Assembly: GCA_002682825.1 (NCBI GenBank)
Contig: NOKP01000008.1
Coordinates: forward strand, 186,001 to 250,000
Source: Neonectria sp. B-13
Lineage: Eukaryota; Ascomycota; Sordariomycetes; Hypocreales; Nectriaceae
Reading direction: 5' to 3'
DNA: 64,000 bases
Shown here: positions 1-10,049 of the stretch, piece by piece
How the letters are laid out: every line of letters starts with the position of its first letter
Numbering within the stretch: the stretch's first letter is position 1
Position numbers and translations under genes: made by a program
The notes under the pieces: generated by a model
What the model saw: the letters and a program-made list of their open reading frames with translations, nothing else
What the model was told of the DNA's origin: nothing
Databases searched by the model: none

Positions 1-1
1 G

Positions 2-841
2 CGGCCTGGTGCCGTTGCACGGGGCGCTGAGGTTGTATCCGCAAGCGATATTCCATGGGACTCCGCGTCGCCCAAGCCGCGTTCCCTGACCGAAGCTGAG
101 CTTCAACGATGTGTCGAGGACTTCCGACAGGGAGCAGTAAATGCCATAGCTGCTGGATTCGACGGCGTAGAGTTACACGGCGCCAATGGCTACTTGCTTG
201 ACCAATTTACCCAAGACATCTCAAATAAGCGGCAGGACCAGTACGGCGGTAGCATTGAGAATCGTTCACGATTCCCCTTCATGGTCGCCAAGGCAGTCGC
301 CGATGCCATCGGACCGGAGCGCGTCGGTTACCGTGTCAGCCCATGGAGTCAACACCATGGCATGCGCATGAGCGACCCGGTACCGCAATTTGAGGACCTC
401 GTTAGACGGCTGAAGGAGTTGCACCTAAGCTACCTTCATGTAATCGAGAGCAGGGTGCAAGGCAATGCAGATGCACCTCAGAATACAGAGTCGATCGAGT
501 TCCTGGCCGACTTATGGGATACAACGTCGCCCGTCATCTTTGCCGGCGGCTACAACGCCGAGACATCTAGGAAACGGGTGGAGGATGAGGAGAGTAAGGG
601 GCGTCAAGCGCTCGTTGCTTTTGGAAGAACATTCGTGAGCAACCCAGATCTGACGCTGAGGATCAAGAAGTTGCTGCCAGTGACGCGGTACGATCGCAAC
701 CTGTTCTATGAGGTTGGGGCTAAGGAGGGCTACACTGATTATCCTACCTGGGAGGAAGAGCAGATTAACTGGGATCCTTCGCGGAGTAAGGAGCATGTCT
801 GGCCCGCAGGTAGTACGCTAAAGGTATCATTAGAGAAATAA
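2..841 (+). CDS. Old Yellow Enzyme family NADH:flavin oxidoreductase, 5' partial
   Basis: FMN-dependent ene-reductase (OYE/xenobiotic reductase family), which reduces activated C=C bonds using NAD(P)H. The frame is open from the left edge, so the N-terminal half of the TIM barrel lies outside the window. The family signature GFDGVELHGANGYLLDQF is encoded around 155-210, followed by the QYGGSIENR segment typical of fungal OYEs and, near the end, the AFGRTFVSNPDL phosphate-binding region. No intron is needed in the visible part. It is followed after about 90 bp, on the same strand, by an alpha/beta hydrolase and then a Baeyer-Villiger monooxygenase, so a role in degrading an enone, lactone or other cyclic substrate is plausible (inference). 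The family call is firm; the substrate is unknown. Confidence 0.93.
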   Translation, partial: RPGAVARGAEVVSASDIPWDSASPKPRSLTEAELQRCVEDFRQGAVNAIAAGFDGVELHGANGYLLDQFTQDISNKRQDQYGGSIENRSRFPFMVAKAVADAIGPERVGYRVSPWSQHHGMRMSDPVPQFEDLVRRLKELHLSYLHVIESRVQGNADAPQNTESIEFLADLWDTTSPVIFAGGYNAETSRKRVEDEESKGRQALVAFGRTFVSNPDLTLRIKKLLPVTRYDRNLFYEVGAKEGYTDYPTWEEEQINWDPSRSKEHVWPAGSTLKVSLEK

Positions 842-932
842 CATATATAATACCGTGTCTGCAACACCCAGAATAAACAGCAACCTGTTACCAATTACAT
901 CTCCCACAGTACTGTAGCTATATGTCGCTATC

Positions 933-1823
933 ATGACATCTTCCACGATCCTCCAAGAGCCCTCGACATCCGGCCTCGCTACCATCTCAACCAAGCCAGA
1001 CATCCGCATATTCTACAATGTTACTCCTCCCATTCCCGTGAACCCTCAACGGCCCATCCTCGTGCTATCCAACTCGCTTGCTGCCAGCGCCGCTCTCTGG
1101 ATCGAATTCGTCGCCGCTTTTGCGAACACCCACACCATCATCCGCTACGACGCCCGCTTCCACGGTAGCTCGCCGCTCTCGCGTGATGCAGACTTTGACT
1201 ACACCGCTGGTCTGAGGATGGACGACCTCGCCGACGATGTCATCGCTCTTCTGGAATATTTACAGATCAGTGCCCCGGTCGAGGCGTTCATAGGGCTCAG
1301 CATCGGCGCGGGTGTTGGTGTCGTGCTCGCATCGCGATACCCGCTCCGGTTCAATCGCTTCGTCATTGTCGGCACACGGTCACACGCTGCGCCAGCTGAC
1401 GCAGAGAGGTTCAAAGAGCGCATTGAATCAATCAATTCACAAGGCGTCCAGTTACAGGCGGAGCAAAGCCTTCGGCGCTGGTTTGGCGGGGAGTGGATTC
1501 GTGCCAACCCGGAGCGCGCAACCGCCATCGTGGACATGGTGGCATCGACCTCGGTTGAGGGCTTCACGGCGAGTGTGGCGGCGCTTAAAACACTGGACCT
1601 AAGGGGCAACATTGCGAAGTTGAAGGAGACAGGACAGGGAAATAGGTTGCTCTTTGTGGTGGGTGAGAAGGATGCACCCATCGTCCTGGAAGAGACGCGA
1701 TGGCTTGCAGAAGAGGCGGGTAGTGAGGTTATCGTGGTACCAGGGGCGGGACATATTGTCAACGTAGAGCAGCTGGAGAGGTTCCATCAGATCGTTCGGG
1801 GCTATCTACATAGGTCTATCTAG
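933..1823 (+). CDS. alpha/beta hydrolase, 3-oxoadipate enol-lactonase-like
   Basis: Intronless 296-aa alpha/beta-hydrolase. Visible catalytic elements: the oxyanion strand SNSLAASAALW near residue 46, IRYDARFHGSS (family RYDxRGHG block) near 70, nucleophile elbow GLSIGAG with Ser123, acid Asp247 in GEKDAP, and His274 in GAGHIVNVE. This arrangement is that of PcaD-like enol-lactone hydrolases, which open lactone rings in the beta-ketoadipate pathway, although the true substrate may be another lactone or ester. ATG933 is the first in-frame start. It sits between an OYE and a BVMO on the same strand. A BVMO makes esters or lactones from ketones and a hydrolase of this kind opens them, so a joint pathway is a reasonable inference. 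There is no targeting signal, so it is probably cytosolic. Confidence 0.85.
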   Translation: MTSSTILQEPSTSGLATISTKPDIRIFYNVTPPIPVNPQRPILVLSNSLAASAALWIEFVAAFANTHTIIRYDARFHGSSPLSRDADFDYTAGLRMDDLADDVIALLEYLQISAPVEAFIGLSIGAGVGVVLASRYPLRFNRFVIVGTRSHAAPADAERFKERIESINSQGVQLQAEQSLRRWFGGEWIRANPERATAIVDMVASTSVEGFTASVAALKTLDLRGNIAKLKETGQGNRLLFVVGEKDAPIVLEETRWLAEEAGSEVIVVPGAGHIVNVEQLERFHQIVRGYLHRSI

Positions 1824-2462
1824 GTATTGTATGGAATGGTCCAGCAATCCGACTGAGATTTGTCCGAAATTGAATGTTTTTAGTGATTACATGTCGACAC
1901 CTTCATCTTCCATCCTTTGCATCTACGAATCTCAAACTCATTGTGTCAGTTACCGACTGTGCAAGTCACCCACTGACTCGCTAGCTTGACCGGATATAAG
2001 ACTTCTTCAACGGCTCTGGGATTGCGCCATCTCTTAGCAGGGTAGCGACTGGGGAAAAGAGGACCTACTCAACGGCCGTTATCTAGTTCCTTGTCATGTC
2101 CCCGCACGTCATCCGGCGATGCTCGGCGATGGGTCCTTAGTCTCAGTTGCTAGTTATGTGTTGACCTCTCGCGACAGAAAATGTGTGAGACTAAGCCGAC
2201 TGTGAAGCCGCGTTCGCGCAAGTTTGGCGAGGATGATGTTATCGGGGATTCTCGTGAAGATTTTGAGAGGAGAGTAATGGATCGAGCCTTGGCGAAGTGC
2301 CGTTGCCGAAGATGTCATCGCCGGGGTTCGCAGCCGTGATGGTAAGTGGACAATTTACTAGTGCTCTGATCCCTTGAACCTCCAAGAAACTGTCGTCTCG
2401 CATCTGCTCTCTCCGAGACTTTCGCTTCGCTTCCTGTCAACCCTATCTATCACAAGTCCAAC
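1824..2462. promoter_or_regulatory. intergenic region upstream of the first BVMO gene
   Basis: 639 bp without a credible gene. It contains three copies of the octamer CGGCGATG: two in tandem at a 10-bp period (2114-2121 and 2124-2131) and one in inverted orientation (2316-2323). Just before the BVMO start the strand is CT-rich, as is usual for highly used fungal promoters. The factor that binds is unknown, and no regulator gene is visible in this part of the window. Confidence 0.35.
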
Positions 2463-4388
2463 ATGGCCGTCAGCAACGGAGTCAACGGAGTCAACCTGGC
2501 AGTCAATGGCTACATTGCACCGCCGCTACCGAAGCCGTCGCCAGTCTCGCCGGCTATCAGTTCTCTCCTCCCCCGAAACCAGAGCGACATCATTGCCTCC
2601 AACTATGTCCACGAACCCAAGCCCGCGCGCGTCATATTCATCGGCGCTGGCCTCTCGGGAGTCGCCTTCGCCTACAAGGCCCGCCAGACCGAGAAGCTTT
2701 CGTACACCATCTACGACAAGAACCCAGACGTTGGTGGCGTGTGGTACGAGCACCGCTATCCAGGCATCTCGTGCGACGTTCCTGCGCATGGGTATTCGTA
2801 CACCTTCAGGGCAAATCCGGATTGGAGCCGGTTCTATGCTTCTGGCGACGAGATTCGCCGTTGGCTGAAAACGCAGGCCGAGGACTATGGGCTGTACGAG
2901 CATGCCAAGTTCAACCACAAGATTCTAGGCGCAGAGTGGAATGAGGAGAAGGGAGTCTGGAGGGTCGAGGTTCAAGATTTACAGACTGGCATTACCTTTA
3001 CCGACGAGGCGGAGGTTTTGCTGAATGGGGGTGGTTCGCTGAAGTGAGTTCACTCGCGTTGTCCCAGAGCTACCCGTCCTTCGTAGTCAAGAATTATGAC
3101 TGATTTGGTGATAAACAGCAACTGGAAATGGCCAGACATTCAAGGCCTTCATGACTTCCAGGGTCAACTGCTGCACACCGCCCATTGGGATGACACAGCT
3201 GATCTCAAGGGCAAGAGAGTAGCTGTGATCGGATCTGGCGCGTCTGGCATTCAAATTGTGCCTTCGATACAGCCAAGTAAGTTTACTACTAGCGATTCAA
3301 ATTTCTGTATTAAACTATTCTGCAGTTGTTAGCAAGCTCGTCAGCTTCAATCGCTCTCCGACCTGGATCGCACCCGACTTCGCCTACCAGTTAGCCAAGG
3401 ACGGCCGCAACACGCTCTACACCGAGGAGCAGAGACGAACGTGGCGCGAGAACCCAGAGCAGCTGAGAAAGTACCGGAGAGATATAGAGCACGCCATGAA
3501 CGCGAGGTTTCCTTCCTTCTACAAGCATTCCGAAGCACAAAAGCAGGGGAAAGCGTTCGTCGCCGAGTCGATGAGACAGAAAATTAAGAACCGCCCAGAT
3601 CTGATTGAGAAGCTCATTCCCAGATTTGAGCTGGGCTGTAGGAGGTGAGTTGCATAACACTTAGTATGATAGAGTTCAGGATGCTAAGCCTTTCGCATCA
3701 AAGAGTCACACCCGGTCACGGATACCTCGAAGCCCTCTCCGAGCCTAACTCCGAGGTGATTACCTCTGGCATCCAGAAGGTAGTCCCCAACGGTATAATC
3801 GACAACGACGGCGTTCTTCACGAGGTCGATGTCATCATCACCGCCACTGGCTACGAGACCTCATTCGTGCCACGCTTCCCCATCATCGGCCGCAACGGCG
3901 TGAACCTACAGGACAAATGGCGAAAAGAGGGCGCAGCTGCATATCTCTCCGTCGCGGTTCCGGGGTTTCCCAACTTCTTCTTCGTACTGGGGCCCAACTC
4001 GCCCATCAGCAATGGCTCACTTGTCGGTGCCATGGAGCATCAGCTCGAGTACGCGCTGCAGTTCGTGCGAAGGATCCAGACACGGGACGTGAAGTCCTTC
4101 GAAATTTCACAGGATGCAGCAAAGGAGTTCAACGACTGGAAGAATGACATTATGCAAGGCTTGACCTTCTCCGGCGCGTGCACAAGCTGGTACAAGACTG
4201 GGACGGTCGATGGGCCTGTCATCGGGCCCTGGCCCGGGTCAGTAAACCACTTCTTGGAGATTATAAAAGATCCACGATATGAAGACTATGTTTTCCGGAC
4301 CAAGGGAAAGAACAGGTTTACGTACTTTGGCGATGGGAGGGCGCCGGTCGAGGCCAAGGGTGAGCCTCTAGGGTGGTACATGCAATGA
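2463..4388 (+). CDS. Baeyer-Villiger-type flavin monooxygenase (BVMO 1)
   Basis: FAD/NADPH enzyme inserting oxygen next to a ketone carbonyl to give an ester or lactone. Four exons: 2463-3043, 3119-3276, 3326-3644, 3704-4388; introns 3044-3118, 3277-3325 and 3645-3703, all GT-AG and all keeping frame, giving 580 aa, normal for the family. Motifs: FAD Rossmann GAGLSG at residues 61-66; BVMO fingerprint [12 protein letters not shown] (FxGxxxHxxxW[PD]) at 207-218; NADPH Rossmann GSGASG at 232-237; ATGYETSF toward the C-terminus. The first 50 residues are a variable extension. The neighbours (OYE, lactonase-like hydrolase, salicylate-hydroxylase-like enzyme) suggest a ring-degrading pathway. The family assignment is firm; the substrate is not readable from sequence. 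Confidence 0.93.
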
Positions 4389-4907
4389 ATGAGAAGTAGC
4401 TAAACAGGTTCGCGGACGATGCACATCTAAGCTATGTATTTGAAACAAGATGTTATCTGGATTAAATGATTCAAATTCCTTCAGTATATCCTCCGGTGAT
4501 ATGATATGTCTGACGGTTCTTCCCCTCTACCTTGAGCAGGAAAAAGTGCGCCCAGGAAGCGAGTCAGCCAACACTGAGTAATTACAAGAAATCTCGTTCA
4601 AAAATATTCAAAAGAATTTGGAATTCATCACCGTGTTATTTTTATTATTTACCTACTAGAGCGTTTAGTTACACCAAGTGCAAGGAATTGTGCATTGCCA
4701 AAGTTCATAATCGACCTTGCAACGTTCAGTAGTTTGCCTCCAGTATTTCCGCTCTTCACTCTCAACACATATAGCTGTATTGCAATCTTGTATTTCAACC
4801 TTTGTATTATACGTAACCGCCCAGCTTGAATTCAATGGTAGACCAGTATTGCAGTGCCATCATGATACCTCTTATTAGACATGCAACAAGTTGGCTACCC
4901 CCTTAGT
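4389..4907. other. convergent intergenic region
   Basis: 519 bp between the 3' ends of the BVMO and the FAD monooxygenase. It is A/T-rich, as expected for two facing 3' UTRs. No coding frame, RNA gene or repeat could be recognised. Confidence 0.6.
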
Positions 4908-6271
4908 TTATTCAAAGTCCTCAGCATCATGCCCAAACAACCAGCCCCTCCTCTCCTTGTATCCCCAGAATATCGGGTTCTTCTCGTCATCCTGTTTTAT
5001 CCAGGAGTCGCGTTCGCGCTGTGCCTCGCCGTCTGGCAGATGGTACGCGTCCTGGAGCTTGCGGCCAGATTTTTGAACCGCGGACGCCCGAGGTTGCCGC
5101 ACCTTCTGATATTTCTGTAGGGCTGCCGCCAAAGTATCTTTTGTCGCAGTCTGCAATACCTTTCGAAGGACTGCGGCGTCTTCGCAGGCCATGGCGGCCC
5201 CGGACGCCATATATGGAAGCATTGGGTGGACAGCATCACCTAGGAGCACGGCCTTGCCAGAGGGATGCACCCAGTTGTCCACCATATCAAGGTCAAATAG
5301 ACGCCACTTGAGGAAATCCTAGCAAATTGTATCCGTGTCAGTCTCCGCCCTTTGCCAATTGTGGTGCAGGATGTCTACCTTGCCAGCCATGCTCACAATC
5401 TTCCTGACCCTTGGCTCCCAACCAGAGAATCGCCGTACCAACTCCTCGTTACTGGAGATGAGCAACCTGGTTTCGCCCCCCGCAAACTTCTGGTCGTTCA
5501 TTGTGGCCTCGGAGGCACAGCATACGACGTTGTAAATCTCACCGCCGCGGATAGGGTAGCCAATTACGTGGGCGCCAGCTCCGCACCAGGATGACACCCA
5601 CGGTTGGGATACCAGATCCCGCAGCTCTGGGTCTGACAGCATGTCTTGGCCCGGGATTAGGATACGGTATGATATATCGCCGGTGTCGGTGGGAGGGAGA
5701 GGGTGGCCTTGGAAGATCTCGCGAGCTTTGCTTTGCACGCCTAAGTCCATGTCAGCCCGAGTTGGCGGTTTTCAACATGAGTTCGAGACGCGAACTTACC
5801 ATCCGCGATGACAAGCACATCCGCATCAAGCTTCTCTCCGCTCTCCAGGATTGCCGATGGGCCCTGAAAGTCATAGCTCTCGACCTTGCGGTTTCCTTGG
5901 ACCACGACACCTAGCTCCACCGCTTTGGCTAAGAGCACAGCATGGTAGTCGGCGCGATGGACCATAAGATAGCTCCCACCAAAGTCGAATTCTGGCACAC
6001 CGTGTGGCATATCTGCGAGCGTCTCCCCAGTATCCCATCTTAAAAATCGGTTGCCGTTAGAGTATGTCTTCTTCATATATGTTAGGTCGATGCCCCAGCG
6101 GCGAAGGAGCTTGAAGCTATTCGGGGGGATGCGCATGCCCGCACCGACCTCGCCGAACTCTGAGGTCTGCTCGAGGATCGTGACCTGGTGCCCATCCAAG
6201 CGAAGGCCAATGCTTGCGAGCAAGCCGCCAATGCCAGCACCGACGATGATGACCCTGAATTTGTCACTCAT
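4908..6271 (-). CDS. FAD-dependent monooxygenase, salicylate 1-hydroxylase-like
   Basis: Group A aromatic flavoprotein hydroxylase (UbiH/PHBH fold). Three exons on the minus strand: 6271-5800, 5740-5379, 5318-4908; introns 5799-5741 and 5378-5319 (59 and 60 nt), giving 414 aa. Motifs: GAGIGG FAD site at residues 11-16; the ADG (DG-type) motif just at the first splice site; LLGDAVHPMLPY (GD motif) at about 304-315. The second intron carries an in-frame TAG, so splicing is required. The start chosen is the ATG 20 codons inside a longer open frame, because the protein then begins directly with the Rossmann fold. It probably hydroxylates or decarboxylates an aromatic acid; salicylate itself is only the best-known substrate of the family. 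It faces the BVMO tail to tail. Confidence 0.9.
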
Positions 6272-7142
6272 GATGCTGAAGTAACTAGTCTGCAGGGCTA
6301 CAGGGCTACCAGTGCAGAGGCAGGGCACTTCTTTGCTAATTCATGCTAGCACGAGGGTATTAAGATGGTGTGCTTCCTCCATTACTTCAGGATATAACAA
6401 CCGACAAACCAGACGGATCATGCCATTGCACGGGTACAATGCACGTTGCGCTACGTTTTCTTCCGCGTCTCGGAGAAGCTGTAGCACTTAGACCTGTCCA
6501 ACGCTAACTGGAAATAGCTTCGCCGAGCTAGTCGCGGCGATTGTGGCAACGACGTCAACGGAAGATAAGGCAATGCGGCTGCAAGGATTGTGAGCAAAGC
6601 ACACCATTGATTACCGATCAACTCCCGGACCAACTGTTAGGACCAAGAAGCTCGCGGCCTAGCCCCCGTAGCAAGCTGTTCCGCCGCCTTGGCTTGTCTG
6701 AAAGGGATGAAGATCTTCCAGGTGTCCCCGCACGCGAATAATAGGGAATACCGGAAACTGGGTCACTAGGATGGCGCCACAAGCACGTAGACCATGGCAA
6801 TTTTCGGAGCCAAGACGCGGTGAACGCAACGTCAATTGTAGTGTGAGAACTGGGTTCTGTCTTTGAAGCCTTTCACTCAGAGGAACAAAGGTTATCTCAG
6901 ATGCAGAGTGGGCTACGGGAGCTGATAGAACATACGGTAGAGCGAATAACAATACCGATCAATTATTGTGTTCCTGTGAGTACAAAACAAAAAGACGTAT
7001 CAAAAACTTTATGAAGTAACCCATGCTGTAGAATTGTAGTATTCCGATGTCTCTTGCCACTAGTATCAGTCCCCCGTGCCACGTTCAAGAGTACCAGTCA
7101 TACACCAGCTTCGACCATCAGCTTACGTAGTAGACATGAACC
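6272..7142. other. intergenic region upstream of the FAD monooxygenase
   Basis: 871 bp holding the promoter of the FAD monooxygenase and the 3' flank of the DUR3-like gene. A single near-match (CGGCGATT, about 6534) to the CGGCGATG octamer of the BVMO promoter is present. No gene or repeat was recognised. Confidence 0.5.
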
Positions 7143-9383
7143 TTATGCTTTCAGATCTGCTTCACCAGCCGCCGGTAGGTGAATTTCCGTCACAAACGGC
7201 GAGTCGGTGCCAGTGTCTGCGTCCTCCTCCTTTGCTGTTGGTTTGCCCAAGTGCCTGACGACTTGCCAGATTTGTTGGATACCTCCGTCATATAATGGGT
7301 AGAAGTTGGCCACCAGCAGCGTGAGGAATAGCCAGATGAGTCCAACGACGACCCATGCAACGAAGAGCGTTTTGGAGAATATCATCTTGGCTCCGTACAT
7401 AGGTAGCGGCCAGAGGACAACGTGGCCCAGGAAGGTCACAATGGCCCAGATTGCTGCGAGTTTGGACATGCGCTTCATATAACGCACCTTCTCTGGTGTG
7501 AAGTACGCGTCGTGGTCGAATCCGCCTTTGGTTTCGTCGCCGTGGGCGCCAACCCTCTCAATCTTGAGGAATTCCTCCCATTCAAAGTTTTGAGGTCGGA
7601 ACCAAGAGATGATCAAGGAGATAGGCAGTGGAACAAACATGGATGTGAGACATGCGTACATTCACGGCAGAGTCTTTCCGGTAGATGCAACGGAGATTTC
7701 ACCGTAGAGCGCGTACGCAGTGCCGAACCAAACGGCGAAGCCGCATGCCATCCCCACCGTCGGCGCCGCAATAGCTGCGGCTCGAGATTGGCCGCGCCAT
7801 AGGAGCGAAAGAACCGTCGGAATTGTTCCAGGACTGTATACAGAGTTAGCTGGGCTTTTTCGCCACGTAGGGCATATTCCTCCCTACCAGATGACAATTC
7901 CGAGCATGTAAATAGTCCAGTTAAGATCAACACCTCCCTTGTGGAGTGCCGTAGCGAAGCTAGAGATGAAGAGAGAGCATCCCACAACGCCAATATGGGA
8001 CCAACGAATCAGCTCTTCATCTTTGGGTTTCTTGTTGATGTATACACCATAGACGTCGAAGGAGATAATGGAGCTCACGGCGATGAGTTGTGCGGAAGCA
8101 ACACTGGTACATGCCATGAACAAAATTAACAAGATTGCAACAGCACCTCCTTTGCCAGCCACTGCCTGTGCCATGTAGGGGAGTACTAATCCCCCACCGA
8201 CCTCTGCCTCAGTCATACGTCTGGGGTAGGTCGGCCACGCAGGGGTGGGCTCGAGGGCCAAGGCACCTATCATCAGGTTAGCAATCAGATAATATGAACA
8301 CGACGGAGTGCCTTGGAATTATTCGAGAACGTACCAAGACCAACTACCGTACCAAACGTAAATGGAATGGCAAAATATGCGTTACCGCCCAGGATGTAAC
8401 CAGGCACAGCGGCCGCAACATCGGCTGCGAAGCCCTTTTGCCAGAAGCCGGTATCCATTATCACAATCCCGAAATTGGTTACGATATGAATGATGCCGAA
8501 GAAGAGAGACTCTTTACTCGTAATGGTCAGATAGGATCCATCGTGGTTTCCCTCGATAGACCCCTCCTGCGGCAGGTTTCGGACTAGATCGTACATGGCT
8601 CCGATGGAGCCAATCTCTTTGATCAAGATGACCTTCAAGCTGAACCAGACCAGCACAATCATAATAATGAAGGTATGAATGTAGTCGGTTAGAAAGGTCG
8701 CCCGCAAACCGCCCCAGTAGGTATAGACTACAACACCAAGGGGAAGCAAGTATGTCGAGGCGACGATGTCCATGCCCGTCAGCGCAGATACGGCCGTGGA
8801 CGCTCCAACGAGCATGGAAGTGAAGTTGAAGATGTTGTTGAGGAGTGCCATGACGATCCAAAGCACATGGGCGACGTGACCGTATCGTACCTTGATTAGC
8901 TCCAACAGCGTGTGCGCGTTCGGTGCTTTCAGCTTCGCCTGAATGGCAAGGAAAGCGAAGAAGCAGATCATAACACTCTGGCCGTTGGCCCACCATATTG
9001 GCAGGGCGATTCCATGCCAGTATGTAAGGTACGGCGCGCCCAGAAGAGCAGAAGTGAATGTCCAAGACGAGATAACGGCGGACGCAGTGAGTCCAGTACC
9101 AACTGTCCGGTTCGCCACCATGAATCTACACGACGTGTTCGTTAGCTACGTACTAAAATAATGTGAGAAAGATATCTGCCTTACGTCTCGGTCGTGCTGT
9201 TGTCTTCACCGAACACATGTTTGAGGGCTCGGGTCACCAGAATCATGCCTATGCAATGTCAGTATGCACGGATGGAGAAGAAAAATTACAATATCACAGA
9301 CCAATTGCGAAGGCAACTCCGAGGCCAACAACGACGCCATAACCCACGCCCTGTGAGAGAGGTGCTGCGAGGCTCTCGCTCAT
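7143..9383 (-). pseudogene. DUR3-like urea/polyamine:cation symporter (SSS family) with an in-frame stop
   Basis: Plasma-membrane sodium:solute-symporter family protein of the DUR3 (urea/polyamine) subgroup. Five exons: 9383-9302, 9248-9185, 9125-8335, 8266-7888, 7833-7143; all four introns are GT-AG and keep frame. The N-terminus MSESLAAPLSQGVGYG, the EDNSTTETFMVANRTVGTGL stretch and many hydrophobic segments match the family, and the total of 668 codons is near full length. Codon 496 (7664-7662) is TGA, between KTLP and MYACLTS, where a sense codon (likely Cys) is expected; the frame stays open on both sides and no intron removes it. The protein would lose its last third. It is either a recent pseudogene or a base error. 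It shares the region with an LLM monooxygenase that may release nitrogen compounds, but the link is speculative. Confidence 0.85.
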
Positions 9384-10049
9384 TTTGACAGGTTGTTTGT
9401 TAATACCTAGAAGGCGTGATGTGTTGAGATAGCCAAACTGATGATGCTTTTCTAGACGAGGACTTATAGTTTATGGGCTTAGATGGGCGTGCAGAGTTAT
9501 ACTTGTCGGATCTCTGTCTCGGGTATGATGTCCCGGTACCGGCGAATGAGATTCACAACGATGACCATCTTAGCTCATCCCCCCCCCCTTTAGTGTTGTC
9601 GGGAATAGTAGTTCATAGTTGAGGCCATGGAATGCCAAGAGTTTTAGATGACTACGGATAAGTTCGGCGATATGCCATCAGTAGTGCAACAGCGTGGTTG
9701 CGCCATCCGATACAAGATGGTATAATATTGGGAGCTATCGAAGGATTTCTATCCATGTAATGTCCCCCGCTTGTGGAGGAGCTCAGTTCAACTACTGAAA
9801 GCAGACAATTTAGGTGCGCGATCACACAATGCTGATGCTCATCCAGCTAGCGTCAAAGTCCCACCTCTAAGGCTGTTAAGCCGCCTGGATATGAGACTTG
9901 CACCATACCATGTGGTCCGCCATCTCCGAGGACCATGAGTTGGGCTTGTATTTAATACACAAGCTAACCTCGAATAAATGCCGAGAGAAAAGAAGGAGAT
10001 AGAATTTCCGACTGCCCTTATAATTACTACGCCTGACTCAACCGCCAAC
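9384..10049. promoter_or_regulatory. divergent promoter region between transporter and LLM monooxygenase
   Basis: 666 bp shared by two divergently transcribed genes. It contains a short run of C near 9579-9588 and no recognisable gene. An upstream in-frame ATG at 9978 would add 24 residues to the monooxygenase; the ATG at 10050 is preferred because the conserved part begins there. Confidence 0.45.

Noticed and set aside
1199..1762. 187-codon antisense ORF in the alpha/beta hydrolase
   Set aside because: Fully inside a gene with a complete catalytic triad; composition is that of a reverse frame.
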